This document shows, in pieces, positions 33,092 to 41,640 of a DNA stretch of 64,000 bases. Each line of letters starts with the position of its first letter. Position 1 is the first letter of the stretch. The position numbers and the translations under genes were made by a program. Source of the stretch: Pseudomonas sp. UBA4194 (GTDB lineage: Bacteria; Pseudomonadota; Gammaproteobacteria; Pseudomonadales; Pseudomonadaceae); NCBI RefSeq assembly GCF_002379585.1, contig NZ_DFUE01000015.1, positions 29,527-93,526 on the forward strand, written 5' to 3'. The notes beneath the pieces were generated by a model. That model searched no databases and had not been told where the DNA came from. It saw only the letters and a list, made by a program, of their open reading frames with translations.

Positions 33092-33097
33092 TATAAT
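33092..33097 (+). promoter_or_regulatory. Candidate -10 element for the MFS-porin operon
   Basis: A perfect TATAAT occurs about 98 bp before the MFS start, within tgtataattgtgggaaagc. No matching -35 hexamer lies at the normal spacing (aggcaa), which is compatible with an activator-dependent promoter. The same nine bases TATAATTGT recur at 36845-36853 before the peptidase gene. Confidence 0.45.
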
Positions 33098-33194
33098 TGT
33101 GGGAAAGCTGGGGTCGCCCTACCATCGCCGCAACAGCCGACGTACCCCACTGCGGTGTGCGTGGACTCACTCTTCGATGTGTTGGAGTTTATAC

Positions 33195-34484
33195 ATGACC
33201 GCTGCATCCACCATGGCCGGAACTGTTCCTCAGCCGATGTCAAACCGCAAACTCTACAAATTGGTCATTGCTTCTTCCATCGGCAACGCCCTGGAGTGGT
33301 TTGACCTGATTGTCTATGGCTTCTTTGCCATGACCATCTCCAAGCTGTTCTTCCCCAACACCGATGAAACCGTGTCGCTTCTGCTGGCCCTGGGTACCTT
33401 TGCGGTGTCCTACATGATCCGGCCGCTGGGCGCGATGGTGCTCGGTTCATACGCCGACCGGGTAGGGCGCAAGGCGGCGATGCTGGCTTCGATCTGGCTG
33501 ATGATGATCGGCACCTTTCTCATCGCGGTGATGCCCACCTACGCTGCGATCGGTATTTTTGCGCCCATGGGCATCTTTCTGGCGCGGCTGATCCAGGGCT
33601 TCTCGGCCGGCGGTGAGTTCGGCAGCGCCACGGCATTGCTGGTCGAGCATGCGCCCGAGCGCAAGGGCCTGATTTCCAGTTTCATGTTCGCCAGCCAAGG
33701 CGTCAGCGGTCTGCTGGGCTCCGGGTTCGGGCTGCTGCTGACCACCACCCTGAGCACCGATCAGCTGGAAAGCTGGGGCTGGCGCATTCCGTTCCTGTTC
33801 GGCCTGCTGATCGGCCCGATCGGTCTGTACATCCGTCGCCACATTGAAGAGGCTGGTGAGTTCAAGGCGTCCGACCGCAGCCATGCGCCGGTCAGTGCCC
33901 TGTTCAAGTCGCACAAGCTGCCGATGCTGCTGGCCGTAGGCGCCCTGGTGCTGTCTACCTCAGTCAGCTATCTGATCATCTATATGCCCACCTATGCCGT
34001 GAAGCAATTGGGGCTGACGGCTTCCATCGGCTACGCCGGCACCTTGCTCAGTGGTCTGGTGCTGACTGTGCTGACGCCGCTGATCGGACATCTGTCAGAC
34101 ATCTATGGCCGCACCCGCATCATGCTTGGTGCTTCGCTGATCTTCGTGGCGACCATCTGGCCGGCGTTCTCCTGGCTCGCCGCTGAGCCGACGCTGTTCG
34201 CGTTGCTGGCAGTACTGTTCTGGATGAGCCTGCTCAAGGCCCTATATTTCGGCGGTTTGCCAGCGCTGATGTCCGAGTTGTTCCCCACTCAGGTGCGTGC
34301 CACCGGCATGGCCCTGAGCTACAACATCGGCACCACCGCCTTCGGCAGTTTCACGCCCTTCATCGTTGCCTGGCTGATCAGCGCCAGCGGCGACAACCTC
34401 GCGCCCAGCTATTACTTGCTGCTGACGGGGTTGCTCAGCCTGATCACCCTGCTCGCCATTCGCCGTCATCTGAAGCACTCGTGA
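33195..34484 (+). CDS. MFS transporter, metabolite:proton symporter family
   Basis: A 429-residue inner-membrane carrier with about twelve helices. The family signature between helices 2 and 3 is GSYADRVGRKAAM, and FSAGGEFGSATALLVEHAPE marks the metabolite:H+ symporter branch (citrate, 2-oxoglutarate, shikimate, proline/betaine carriers). ATG at 33195 with GGAG nine bases upstream is used; an in-frame ATG at 33237 (MSNRKLYK) is possible. It is followed 167 bp later by an OprD porin gene, a pairing that gives matched outer- and inner-membrane uptake. The substrate is probably a carboxylate. Confidence 0.88.
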   Translation: MTAASTMAGTVPQPMSNRKLYKLVIASSIGNALEWFDLIVYGFFAMTISKLFFPNTDETVSLLLALGTFAVSYMIRPLGAMVLGSYADRVGRKAAMLASIWLMMIGTFLIAVMPTYAAIGIFAPMGIFLARLIQGFSAGGEFGSATALLVEHAPERKGLISSFMFASQGVSGLLGSGFGLLLTTTLSTDQLESWGWRIPFLFGLLIGPIGLYIRRHIEEAGEFKASDRSHAPVSALFKSHKLPMLLAVGALVLSTSVSYLIIYMPTYAVKQLGLTASIGYAGTLLSGLVLTVLTPLIGHLSDIYGRTRIMLGASLIFVATIWPAFSWLAAEPTLFALLAVLFWMSLLKALYFGGLPALMSELFPTQVRATGMALSYNIGTTAFGSFTPFIVAWLISASGDNLAPSYYLLLTGLLSLITLLAIRRHLKHS

Positions 34485-34651
34485 TGGCATCCCCGGCCGG
34501 CGGCGTTCGCTCCGGCCGTTGCAAATCCCCCTAGAAACATGCCCGACATGTTCGTGTGCTGCGCCAACGCGCCTGCCTGCCAGGTGTGATTTCCACTGCC
34601 ATAACCCACGGCCCCAGAGGCCGGATATCGATACGCATGCAGGAGTGGGCA

Positions 34652-35887
34652 ATGTTCGAGTTTCATCTGTCGCGGGGCACGGGGGCGTTGTTGTTGGCGT
34701 TAGGCGCGGGTACGGCGCAGGCCGATCTGCTCGATGACAGCCATCTGAACCTGGGGCTGCGCAATTTCTGGGTGGATCGCGATTTCAAGCAGGACAATGC
34801 GCCGCGCTCACGTACAGGCAGTTGGTCACAAGGCTTCGATCTACAGTTTCAATCCGGCTACACCGACGGCCCGGTTCAGTTCGGCCTGGATGTGGGCGGG
34901 CAACTCGCCTATCGTCTGGACGGCAGCCAGGCGCGCTCGCCCGACGGCGTGCTGCCGGTGCAAACCGATGGCACTCCGGTGAAGGATTACAGCCGTGCCA
35001 ACGCCACGGCAAAAATTCGCTATTCCAAGACCGAACTGCGGATTGGCGAGCAGCGGCCCAACCTGCCGGTGGCCTCCTACGACCCGACACGCCAGTTGCT
35101 GACCACTTACCAAGGCGCATTGCTCGAATCCAAAGAACTGAAGGACCTGACCCTGACGGCTGGACGCTTCTGGAGCATCGCCGGGCGCGAGTCGTCCAAC
35201 ACTGAAGAACTCTACCTATGGGGAGACTCACCAAAGTCGAGCAGTGACGGCCTGAACTTCGCTGGGGCGGCTTACAACCTCACGCCCAAGCTGACGGGTA
35301 CCTATTTCTTCGGGCAGCTGGAGGATATCTATCGTCAGCATTACCTGGGTCTGGCCTATAAAACGCCGCTGGGCGCCGGTTATGCGTTGAAGACGGACGT
35401 GCGTTACTTCAACAACAAGGAAGAAGGGCGGGCACTGTCCGGTCGGGTCGACAACCGCACCTACGGCGCCATGTTCAGCCTGCTCAAGGGCGGCCACACC
35501 TTGGGTGTGGGCTACCAGCGCATGCTGGGTCAGGACGTGTTCCCGACCTTCAACAGCTATGCCCCGGCCCCGTACCTGATCAACTGGTCGGCACTGGGCT
35601 TCGTCAAGCCGGGCGAGCGTTCGTGGCAGGTACGCTATGACTACGACTTCGCCGCCCTGGGCGTACCCGGGTTGAAGTGGATGGCGCGCTGGATGGAGGG
35701 CAACGACATCAACCTGGGTGTGCAGAGCCACGAAACCGAGCGTACGTCCATTCTCAGCTACGTGGTGCAGCAAGGCCCGTTGAAAGGCGTAGGCGCGAGT
35801 TGGATGAACATCGGCGTGAATACCCGCGACAGCACCCAGTACGAAGAGAATCGCCTGATTTTGACCTACACCCTGGCGATCTGGTGA
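34652..35887 (+). CDS. OprD family outer-membrane porin
   Basis: A 411-residue OprD-type channel. The signal peptide ends at GAGTAQADLLDD (about residue 24). The body has the OprD pattern LNLGLRNFWVDRDF, YSKTELRIGEQRPNLPV, AGRFWSIAGRESSN and EERL-type strands, ending in a C-terminal tryptophan suited to barrel assembly. AGGAG at 34641-34645 fixes the start. OprD channels specialise in amino acids, peptides or aromatic/aliphatic carboxylates. The last 22 bases overlap the 3' end of the convergent LysR gene. Confidence 0.9.
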   Translation: MFEFHLSRGTGALLLALGAGTAQADLLDDSHLNLGLRNFWVDRDFKQDNAPRSRTGSWSQGFDLQFQSGYTDGPVQFGLDVGGQLAYRLDGSQARSPDGVLPVQTDGTPVKDYSRANATAKIRYSKTELRIGEQRPNLPVASYDPTRQLLTTYQGALLESKELKDLTLTAGRFWSIAGRESSNTEELYLWGDSPKSSSDGLNFAGAAYNLTPKLTGTYFFGQLEDIYRQHYLGLAYKTPLGAGYALKTDVRYFNNKEEGRALSGRVDNRTYGAMFSLLKGGHTLGVGYQRMLGQDVFPTFNSYAPAPYLINWSALGFVKPGERSWQVRYDYDFAALGVPGLKWMARWMEGNDINLGVQSHETERTSILSYVVQQGPLKGVGASWMNIGVNTRDSTQYEENRLILTYTLAIW

Positions 35888-36783
35888 GTGGCCGCCAGTA
35901 GCTGCTCTTCCAGAAAGCTCAGGAAGTAGCGCAGCAGCACCGGTAGCTTGCGCCCGGCCATGATCTGCACTTGCAGGCTGCGTTGGCTCAACTGCGGGTC
36001 GCTCATGGGTACCAGCACCAGGTTGTCCCGCGCGGTGACGCCGCTTACCGTGACAGCCCCGCACAGCGCGATGATGTCTTCGGAATGGCGCACCACGGTG
36101 TAGATCACCCCCAGGGACTGGCTGGTGTAAGTAGGCAGCACGTTGACGCCCTTGAGATGGCAAGCGATGTCGAACAGGTAGCGGATGGTCGAGCCCACGT
36201 AGGGCAATGCTAGACGCGCCTCGCGCAGGTCTTCCACGGCCAGCATGGAGCGTTTGGCCAATGGGTGGCTGGCCGGCATCAAGGCGCTGATGGGGGCCTC
36301 GCAACTCATGGCGATTTCTACGCCCTGGCTGGGCGTCAGACTGTAGGTCAAGGCGATGTCGACCGAGCCTTCCTTGACCAACTGCGAGGCCCGTGCCGCA
36401 TCCACCACCTGGAAGTCGTAGCTGGCACCAGGATGGAAGCTTCGGAACTCGGCCGTGACCCGCGGCAGGAATTCCCAGGCCATGCCCTCTGGGCAGGCAA
36501 TGGTGATCTTGTGTTGCTGCAAGGTATTGAGGCCGCGCATCTCCGCCACCACGTTCTTGACCTCCAGCGCATTGCGGTTGGCATAGGCCAGCAGCAGTTC
36601 GCCGGCGTCGGTCAGCTGCATGCCTCGGGGCTTGCGCTCGAACAGCTGCAAACCCAGGGTTTCTTCCAGGTTGCTGATTTGCCGGCTGACCGCCGAGACA
36701 GCGACGTGCAGCTCTTCGGCCGCCGAGGACAGTGAGCCGGTGCGGGCCACGCTGTGAAAGTACCGCAGGGGAAGGTCGTGCAT
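35866..36783 (-). CDS. LysR family transcriptional regulator
   Basis: A 305-residue regulator: MHDLPLRYFHSVARTGSLSS, then HVAVSAVSRQISNLEETLG as the DNA-reading helix and an effector domain from about residue 90 that contains PEGMAWEFLPRV. The start at 36783 matches family N-termini; the longer frame runs into the promoter. It diverges from the M20 peptidase-aminotransferase-YitT genes and converges, with overlap, on the OprD gene. A shared promoter motif suggests it could control both flanking units. Confidence 0.88.
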   Translation of the reverse strand: MHDLPLRYFHSVARTGSLSSAAEELHVAVSAVSRQISNLEETLGLQLFERKPRGMQLTDAGELLLAYANRNALEVKNVVAEMRGLNTLQQHKITIACPEGMAWEFLPRVTAEFRSFHPGASYDFQVVDAARASQLVKEGSVDIALTYSLTPSQGVEIAMSCEAPISALMPASHPLAKRSMLAVEDLREARLALPYVGSTIRYLFDIACHLKGVNVLPTYTSQSLGVIYTVVRHSEDIIALCGAVTVSGVTARDNLVLVPMSDPQLSQRSLQVQIMAGRKLPVLLRYFLSFLEEQLLAATHQIARV

Positions 36784-36966
36784 GGAGTGCCTCAATAGCG
36801 AGCGATCAAGGTTTGCCTTAAACGCAATGGAAGGTTGCAAACATTATAATTGTTGCAAGCCAGCCTGCAACTTAACCTTGCTCCCAAGAGCCTGCTATCA
36901 CCAGAGGCCGGGCACCGCCAGTTGCCTTGATATCCATACCTTTCATTGTTCGGGACAGGCCATTTC
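36784..36966. promoter_or_regulatory. Divergent LysR/peptidase promoter with TTGCAA repeats
   Basis: This interval contains gttgcaaacattataattgt followed by tgcaagccagcctgcaac, at 36835-36872. TTGCAA, itself a palindrome, occurs twice, flanking a TATAAT (36845-36850), and a third partial copy (ctgcaac) follows. The layout suits a LysR operator overlapping the promoters of both divergent genes. Confidence 0.5.
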
Positions 36967-38397
36967 ATGTCTTCTTCAGCAACCAGCACTCCTGCACGTC
37001 AGCACGCACTGCAATTGGCTCGCCAGTACTACACCAGCGGCGACTACCTAAAGACCTTGTCCCGTCGGGTTGCCCAGCGCACCGAAAGCCAGAATCCGGA
37101 ATGCGCCGCTGAGCTCGTTCGCTACCTCAGCGAGGATATCGAGCCGCAGTTGGTCGACCTGGGCTTCGCCTGCCGTATCGTTGCCAACCCGCAAGCCGGC
37201 AAGCCGCCACTGCTGTTGGCCGAACGCATCGAATCCACCGACCTGCTGACGTTGCTGACCTATGGCCATGGCGACGTCACCAGTGGCCAGGACGAACTGT
37301 GGCAGGACGGTACCGGCCCTTGGCAGGTGACCCAGAAGGAAGGGCGCCTGTACGGTCGCGGTACTGCCGATAACAAGGGCCAGCACTGCATCAACCTGGG
37401 TGCCTTGCAGGCGGTCCTGCAGGCAAGGGAAGGGCGCTTGGGTTTCAACGTCAAGGTCATTTTCGAAATGAGCGAAGAGGTCGGATCCCCCGGGCTTGAG
37501 CAAGCATGCGGCGCACACGCCGAGGCGCTGGCAGCTGACCTCTTTCTGGCGTCCGATGGCCCTCGGGTGCGGCATGATCTGCCGACCCTGTTCCTCGGCT
37601 CGCGGGGCGTGTGTCAGTTCCGCCTGAGCGTGGACACCGGCAACGGTGCCCGCCATTCGGGTAACTGGGGGGGCATCATCACCAACCCGGCGATCGTGCT
37701 GGCCCATGCCATCGGGTCGCTGATCTCGGCGCAAGGCCAATTGCTTCCCGACTTCCTGCGTCCGCCGGCCATGCCTGAGCATGTCGCGGCGTTGGTGCGG
37801 GATCTACCGGTGGGTGGCGAGAGCTTCGACCCGCAGCTCGACCCGGCCTGGGGCGAGCCTGGTCTGACCACCGGCGAAAAGCTGTTCGGCTGCAACACCC
37901 TGGAAGTCGTCGGCCTCTCGGCGGGCAGCACGCTCAAGCCGGTGGGCGCCATTCCGGGACGTGCCGAAGCGGTCTGCCAGTTGCGCTTTGTCGAAGGCAC
38001 CGCGTGGCGCGACCTGGCCGACAACCTGCGCCAGCATTTGCAAGCCCAGGGTCTGGAACAGGTACAAGTGCAGATCGACGGTGGCTACGCGGCTACCCGA
38101 CTGGACCCCCGTCATCCCTGGGTCGGCTTCGTGCAGCGTTCGGTCAGCCAGAGCCTGGATCAACCGGTCAGCATCCTGCCCAACTTGGGCGGTACAATCC
38201 CCAACCATTGCTTCGCTGATGTGCTGGGCCTGCCTACCGTATGGCTGCCTCATTCGTACCCCTCGTGCAAACAGCATGCGCCCGATGAACATCTGCTGGA
38301 AAGTGTCGTCGAGCAAGGCCTGCTCGCCGCTGCCGGGGTCTTCTGGGACCTGGGCGAACACGCCGAAGCGCTTCGCCAACAATTGACAGGACACTGA
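36967..38397 (+). CDS. M20 family metallopeptidase
   Basis: A 476-residue zinc peptidase/amidohydrolase of the carnosinase-like M20 branch. Metal ligands are H101 and D103 in YGHGDVTSG, D135 in YGRGTADNKGQH, and the tandem glutamates in FEMSEEVGSPG; ATRLDPRHPW and HSYPSCKQHAPDEH are late conserved blocks. ATG at 36967 is preferred to TTG at 36946. It should hydrolyse a dipeptide or N-acyl amino acid in the cytosol. Three bases separate it from the aminotransferase gene, so the released amino acid may be transaminated directly. Confidence 0.87.
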   Translation: MSSSATSTPARQHALQLARQYYTSGDYLKTLSRRVAQRTESQNPECAAELVRYLSEDIEPQLVDLGFACRIVANPQAGKPPLLLAERIESTDLLTLLTYGHGDVTSGQDELWQDGTGPWQVTQKEGRLYGRGTADNKGQHCINLGALQAVLQAREGRLGFNVKVIFEMSEEVGSPGLEQACGAHAEALAADLFLASDGPRVRHDLPTLFLGSRGVCQFRLSVDTGNGARHSGNWGGIITNPAIVLAHAIGSLISAQGQLLPDFLRPPAMPEHVAALVRDLPVGGESFDPQLDPAWGEPGLTTGEKLFGCNTLEVVGLSAGSTLKPVGAIPGRAEAVCQLRFVEGTAWRDLADNLRQHLQAQGLEQVQVQIDGGYAATRLDPRHPWVGFVQRSVSQSLDQPVSILPNLGGTIPNHCFADVLGLPTVWLPHSYPSCKQHAPDEHLLESVVEQGLLAAAGVFWDLGEHAEALRQQLTGH

Positions 38398-38400
38398 GTC

Positions 38401-39585
38401 ATGAACTTCTTCGAACACCTCGACATTCTGCCCGACGATCCGATCCTGGGCCTGGCCGCGCGTTTCGCCCAGGACCCACGCAGTCAGAAGATGGACCTCG
38501 GGGTGGGTATCTACAAGGATGCCAGCGGCCGAACGCCGGTGATGGCCGCAGTCAAGGATGCCGAGCGCTGGTTGCTGGAAAACGAGGCCAGCAAGGCCTA
38601 CACCAGCACGGCCGGGGTGGAAGGCTTTGGCTCGGCCATGACGCCGCTGCTGCTGGGCCAGGCTGGCTTGCAAACCAGCTGCACCGTGCAAACCCCCGGT
38701 GGCACCGGTTCGTTGCGCCTGATGGCCGAATTCCTCAGCCGCAGCGGCGTGGCCAACGTGCTGATCGGTACGCCGACCTGGCCAATCCACGGCGCCATCT
38801 TCGAGCGCGGCGGGCTGCAGGTGGTCACCTATGACCATCTGGATGCCGACGGCCAGTTCAACCTGGGTGCCATGCTCGGCGCGATCGAAACGGCGGCCGC
38901 CGGTGACGCGATTCTGCTGCATGCCTGCTGCCACAACCCCACCGGCATCGACCCTGGCGCCGAGCAGTGGCGCGAAATTCTCGCCGCAGTACAGCGCAAG
39001 CAATTGCTGCCGTTGTTCGACATGGCCTACCAAGGCTTCGGCGCAGGGCTTGAAGAAGATGCCTGGGCCTTGCGCCTGTTCTGTGAAGCCTTGCCGCAGG
39101 TGCTGGTCAGCGCGTCGTGCTCGAAGAACTTCGGTATCTACCGCGAGCGCACCGGCCTGCTGCTGGCGCACTGCGTCGACGCGCGTACTCGCGCCGCCGT
39201 GCACACGCAGATCATCGACACAGCCCGGTGCCTGTGGTCGATGCCGCCGTCCCACGGCGCGGCAGTTGTCACCTGTATCCTGGGCGATGCGGTTCGGCGT
39301 CAGCAGTGGCTGACCGAACTGGATGCCATGCGCGGGCGCATCGTCGAGTTGCGCAGCGGGCTGTGCAGCGCGTTGCAGGCGGTGGACGCCTATGAACCGT
39401 TCCAGACATTGGCCGGGCAGAAGGGGATGTTCTCCAACCTGGGCCGCAGCGTCGACTTCGTTCAGCGCCTGCGCGAAGAGTCCGGTGTGTATCTGGTCGG
39501 CCAGGGCCGCATCAACGTGTCGGGCCTGGCCCCCCAACGGCTGAACGACCTGGCCCTGGCCCTCAAGGCAGGCCTTCGCCCATGA
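38401..39585 (+). CDS. Aromatic/aspartate aminotransferase, TyrB-like
   Basis: A 394-residue class I aminotransferase of the AspC/TyrB branch. It shows MDLGVGIYKDASGRTPVM, the cofactor-anchoring ACCHNPTGIDPG, and the Schiff-base lysine K242 in SASCSKNFGIYRERTG. It starts three bases after the peptidase stop and overlaps the YitT gene by four bases. It would transaminate the amino acid released by the peptidase, most likely an aromatic or dicarboxylic one. This is distinct from the class I enzyme at 18004, which has a different N-terminal pattern. Confidence 0.88.
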   Translation: MNFFEHLDILPDDPILGLAARFAQDPRSQKMDLGVGIYKDASGRTPVMAAVKDAERWLLENEASKAYTSTAGVEGFGSAMTPLLLGQAGLQTSCTVQTPGGTGSLRLMAEFLSRSGVANVLIGTPTWPIHGAIFERGGLQVVTYDHLDADGQFNLGAMLGAIETAAAGDAILLHACCHNPTGIDPGAEQWREILAAVQRKQLLPLFDMAYQGFGAGLEEDAWALRLFCEALPQVLVSASCSKNFGIYRERTGLLLAHCVDARTRAAVHTQIIDTARCLWSMPPSHGAAVVTCILGDAVRRQQWLTELDAMRGRIVELRSGLCSALQAVDAYEPFQTLAGQKGMFSNLGRSVDFVQRLREESGVYLVGQGRINVSGLAPQRLNDLALALKAGLRP

Positions 39586-40202
39586 CCGCCCAAGCCATGC
39601 CGGCGCAACAGCGCCACACGCTGATCGAGGACGCCCAGGCCATCCTCATCGGGACGCTGCTGATCGCGTTCGGCATCAGCCTGTACGCCCAATGCCAGTT
39701 CATCACCGGCGGCGCTGCGGGCCTGGCGCTGCTGGCGCATTATCTGAGCGGCTGGTCGGTGGGCACCTGTTTCTTCCTGATCAACCTGCCGTTCTATTAT
39801 CTGGGCTACAAGCGCATGGGCATGCCATTCATCCTGCGCACGTTCGCGGCGATCTGCGCGCTGGCGCTGTTCAGCAACCTGATTCCACAGCTGATCAGCT
39901 TCCAGGCCTTGGATCCGCTGTTCGCCACACTGCTGGGTGGCTGCGTGATCGGTGTCGGCTTCGTCATGATCTTTCGCCACGGCGCCAGCCTGGGCGGTGT
40001 CACCATTGTTGCGCTATACCTGCAGGACAAGCACGGCATCAGCGCTGGCAAGGTGCAGATGGTGATCGACGGGCTGATCCTGCTGGCGGCGTTCTTCACC
40101 GTGTCGTGGCAGGCCGCGCTGTTGTCCATCATCGGAGCGGCATTGATCAATGTAATCATGATCCTCAACTTCAAGAAGGCGCGTTATAACGGCTTCAGCT
40201 GA
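39582..40202 (+). CDS. YitT family membrane protein
   Basis: A 206-residue inner-membrane protein with about five or six helices and the YitT/DUF161 pattern (FGISLYAQCQFITGGAAGLA, FFLINLPFYYLGYKRMG, FRHGASLGGVTIVALYLQDK). It lacks the C-terminal DUF2179 extension found in many Gram-positive relatives. Its ATG overlaps the aminotransferase stop, so it belongs to the peptidase operon and may export or import a metabolite of that pathway. No transport function has been firmly established for the family. Confidence 0.83.
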   Translation: MTAQAMPAQQRHTLIEDAQAILIGTLLIAFGISLYAQCQFITGGAAGLALLAHYLSGWSVGTCFFLINLPFYYLGYKRMGMPFILRTFAAICALALFSNLIPQLISFQALDPLFATLLGGCVIGVGFVMIFRHGASLGGVTIVALYLQDKHGISAGKVQMVIDGLILLAAFFTVSWQAALLSIIGAALINVIMILNFKKARYNGFS

Positions 40203-40208
40203 TTCCGG

Positions 40209-40227
40209 CGTTCAGCGACGCTGAACG
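40209..40227. repeat. Perfect 8-bp inverted repeat after the YitT gene
   Basis: CGTTCAGC and GCTGAACG pair exactly around a three-base GAC loop, seven bases after the YitT stop. No T run follows on the plus strand, so it is not a standard intrinsic terminator. It may be a transcript-end structure or an operator in the 118-bp gap before the next operon. Confidence 0.5.
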
Positions 40228-40320
40228 GCGGCTTCACAGATTGCAGATTGCGTAAACGCCAAGTGCGGTCCACTCTGAGTTTTGGCGACATAACAAAAAC
40301 AAAAAACTCGAGGCATCACT

Positions 40321-41640
40321 ATGTCCAGATCCACGCTGTTGCGATGGGGCGCGCGCCTGCTTACCACCACAGCACTGTCCTTGGCAGTGCTGCCCGCTTT
40401 TGCCGAAGTGTCCAAGCCCACGTCGATCAAGGTCGGCATCACCACCTTCCTGTCCGGGCCGGCGTCGGTATTCGGTGTACCGGCCAGGGCGGCGGCGGAG
40501 ATCGTCATCGACGAGCTCAATGCCCAGGGGGGGATCGACGGGGTCAAGATCGAGCCGTTGTTCATCGACGAAGGCGTGGGCGGCGATCGTTTGCTCTCCG
40601 AATACCGCCGGGTTGTCCAGGAGCAGGGCGCCGACGTGATGCTGGCGTCCATTTCCAGCGGTAACTGCAACACCCTGGCGCCGGTGGCCGAAGACCTCAA
40701 GGTGGTGAACATCCTCTGGGACTGCGGCACGGAAAAGGCCCTGGAAGGCCACAACTACAAATACGTGGTGCGCACCCAGGCCAATGCCGTAACCGAGATG
40801 GTCGCCGCCGCGCTTTACCTGATCAAGGTCAAGCCTGACTTCAAGACCCTGGCCGTAGTCAATCAGGACTACGCCTGGGGCCGTGATTCCTGGGACATCT
40901 TCAGCACCGTGCTCAAGCAGCTCAAGCCAGACGTGAAGATCGTCGCCGAGTTGTTCCCAAAATTCGGCGCTTCGGACTTCTCCGCCGAAGTGAGCCGCTT
41001 GCAGGTGCTCAGACCGGATGTGGTGCTGTCGACCTCTTGGGGCGGCGACCTGGATACCTTCGTGCGCCAGGCCACCCAGCGCGGCTTGCTGAAAAACTCA
41101 CAGTTCTTTCTGGCCCTGGGCGAGTCGTCCCTGGAACGCCTGGGCAACACCCTGCCTGATGGCGTGCTGATCGGCGCTCGTGGCGATCATTACTTTCTCA
41201 GCCCGCAATGGGTCAACGATCCGATCCACAAAGCCTTTGTGGAAAAATTCAAGCAAAAGACCGGCAGCTACCCGATCTATTCGGTGTATCACATGGTGCA
41301 GGCGCTGGAAGGCATGAAGGCGGCCTACCTGAAGGCCATCAAGGCTCAGAACGGCCAATGGCCGGATGAGGACCAGTTGGCCGAAGCTTTTCGCGGTCTG
41401 GAATTCCGCGGCTTGACCAGCAATATCCAGATTCGTCCAGGCGATGGCCAAGGCCTGGAGGCGCAGTTGTTCGGCGTCACCACGTCCAGCCCCGATTACA
41501 AGTTCAAAGTGCTCAAGGACGTGATGGTGGTGCCAGCGGCGAAGATTACCACCCCGGCCGACGGCCACTCGCCTGAGTGGGTCAAGACGGTCAATCTCGG
41601 CTTGCTCGACCAGGTCCAGCCCGCGACTGCTGCGCCATGA
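40321..41640 (+). CDS. Branched-chain-type ABC substrate-binding protein (LivJ family)
   Basis: A 439-residue periplasmic binding protein of the leucine/amide class. A Sec signal peptide ends at AVLPAFAEVS (about residue 29). The Leu/Ile/Val-binding fold is shown by KVGITTFLSGPASVFGVPA, ELNAQGGIDGVKIEPLFID and TLAVVNQDYAWGRDSWDIF. It is longer than LivJ (about 370), as in many amide, urea or alcohol-derived ligand importers. A GAGG site precedes the ATG. It starts an eight-gene operon with four ABC partners and three dehydrogenases. The ligand is unknown; the downstream enzymes argue for a compound oxidised as alcohol or aldehyde. Confidence 0.88.
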   Translation: MSRSTLLRWGARLLTTTALSLAVLPAFAEVSKPTSIKVGITTFLSGPASVFGVPARAAAEIVIDELNAQGGIDGVKIEPLFIDEGVGGDRLLSEYRRVVQEQGADVMLASISSGNCNTLAPVAEDLKVVNILWDCGTEKALEGHNYKYVVRTQANAVTEMVAAALYLIKVKPDFKTLAVVNQDYAWGRDSWDIFSTVLKQLKPDVKIVAELFPKFGASDFSAEVSRLQVLRPDVVLSTSWGGDLDTFVRQATQRGLLKNSQFFLALGESSLERLGNTLPDGVLIGARGDHYFLSPQWVNDPIHKAFVEKFKQKTGSYPIYSVYHMVQALEGMKAAYLKAIKAQNGQWPDEDQLAEAFRGLEFRGLTSNIQIRPGDGQGLEAQLFGVTTSSPDYKFKVLKDVMVVPAAKITTPADGHSPEWVKTVNLGLLDQVQPATAAP

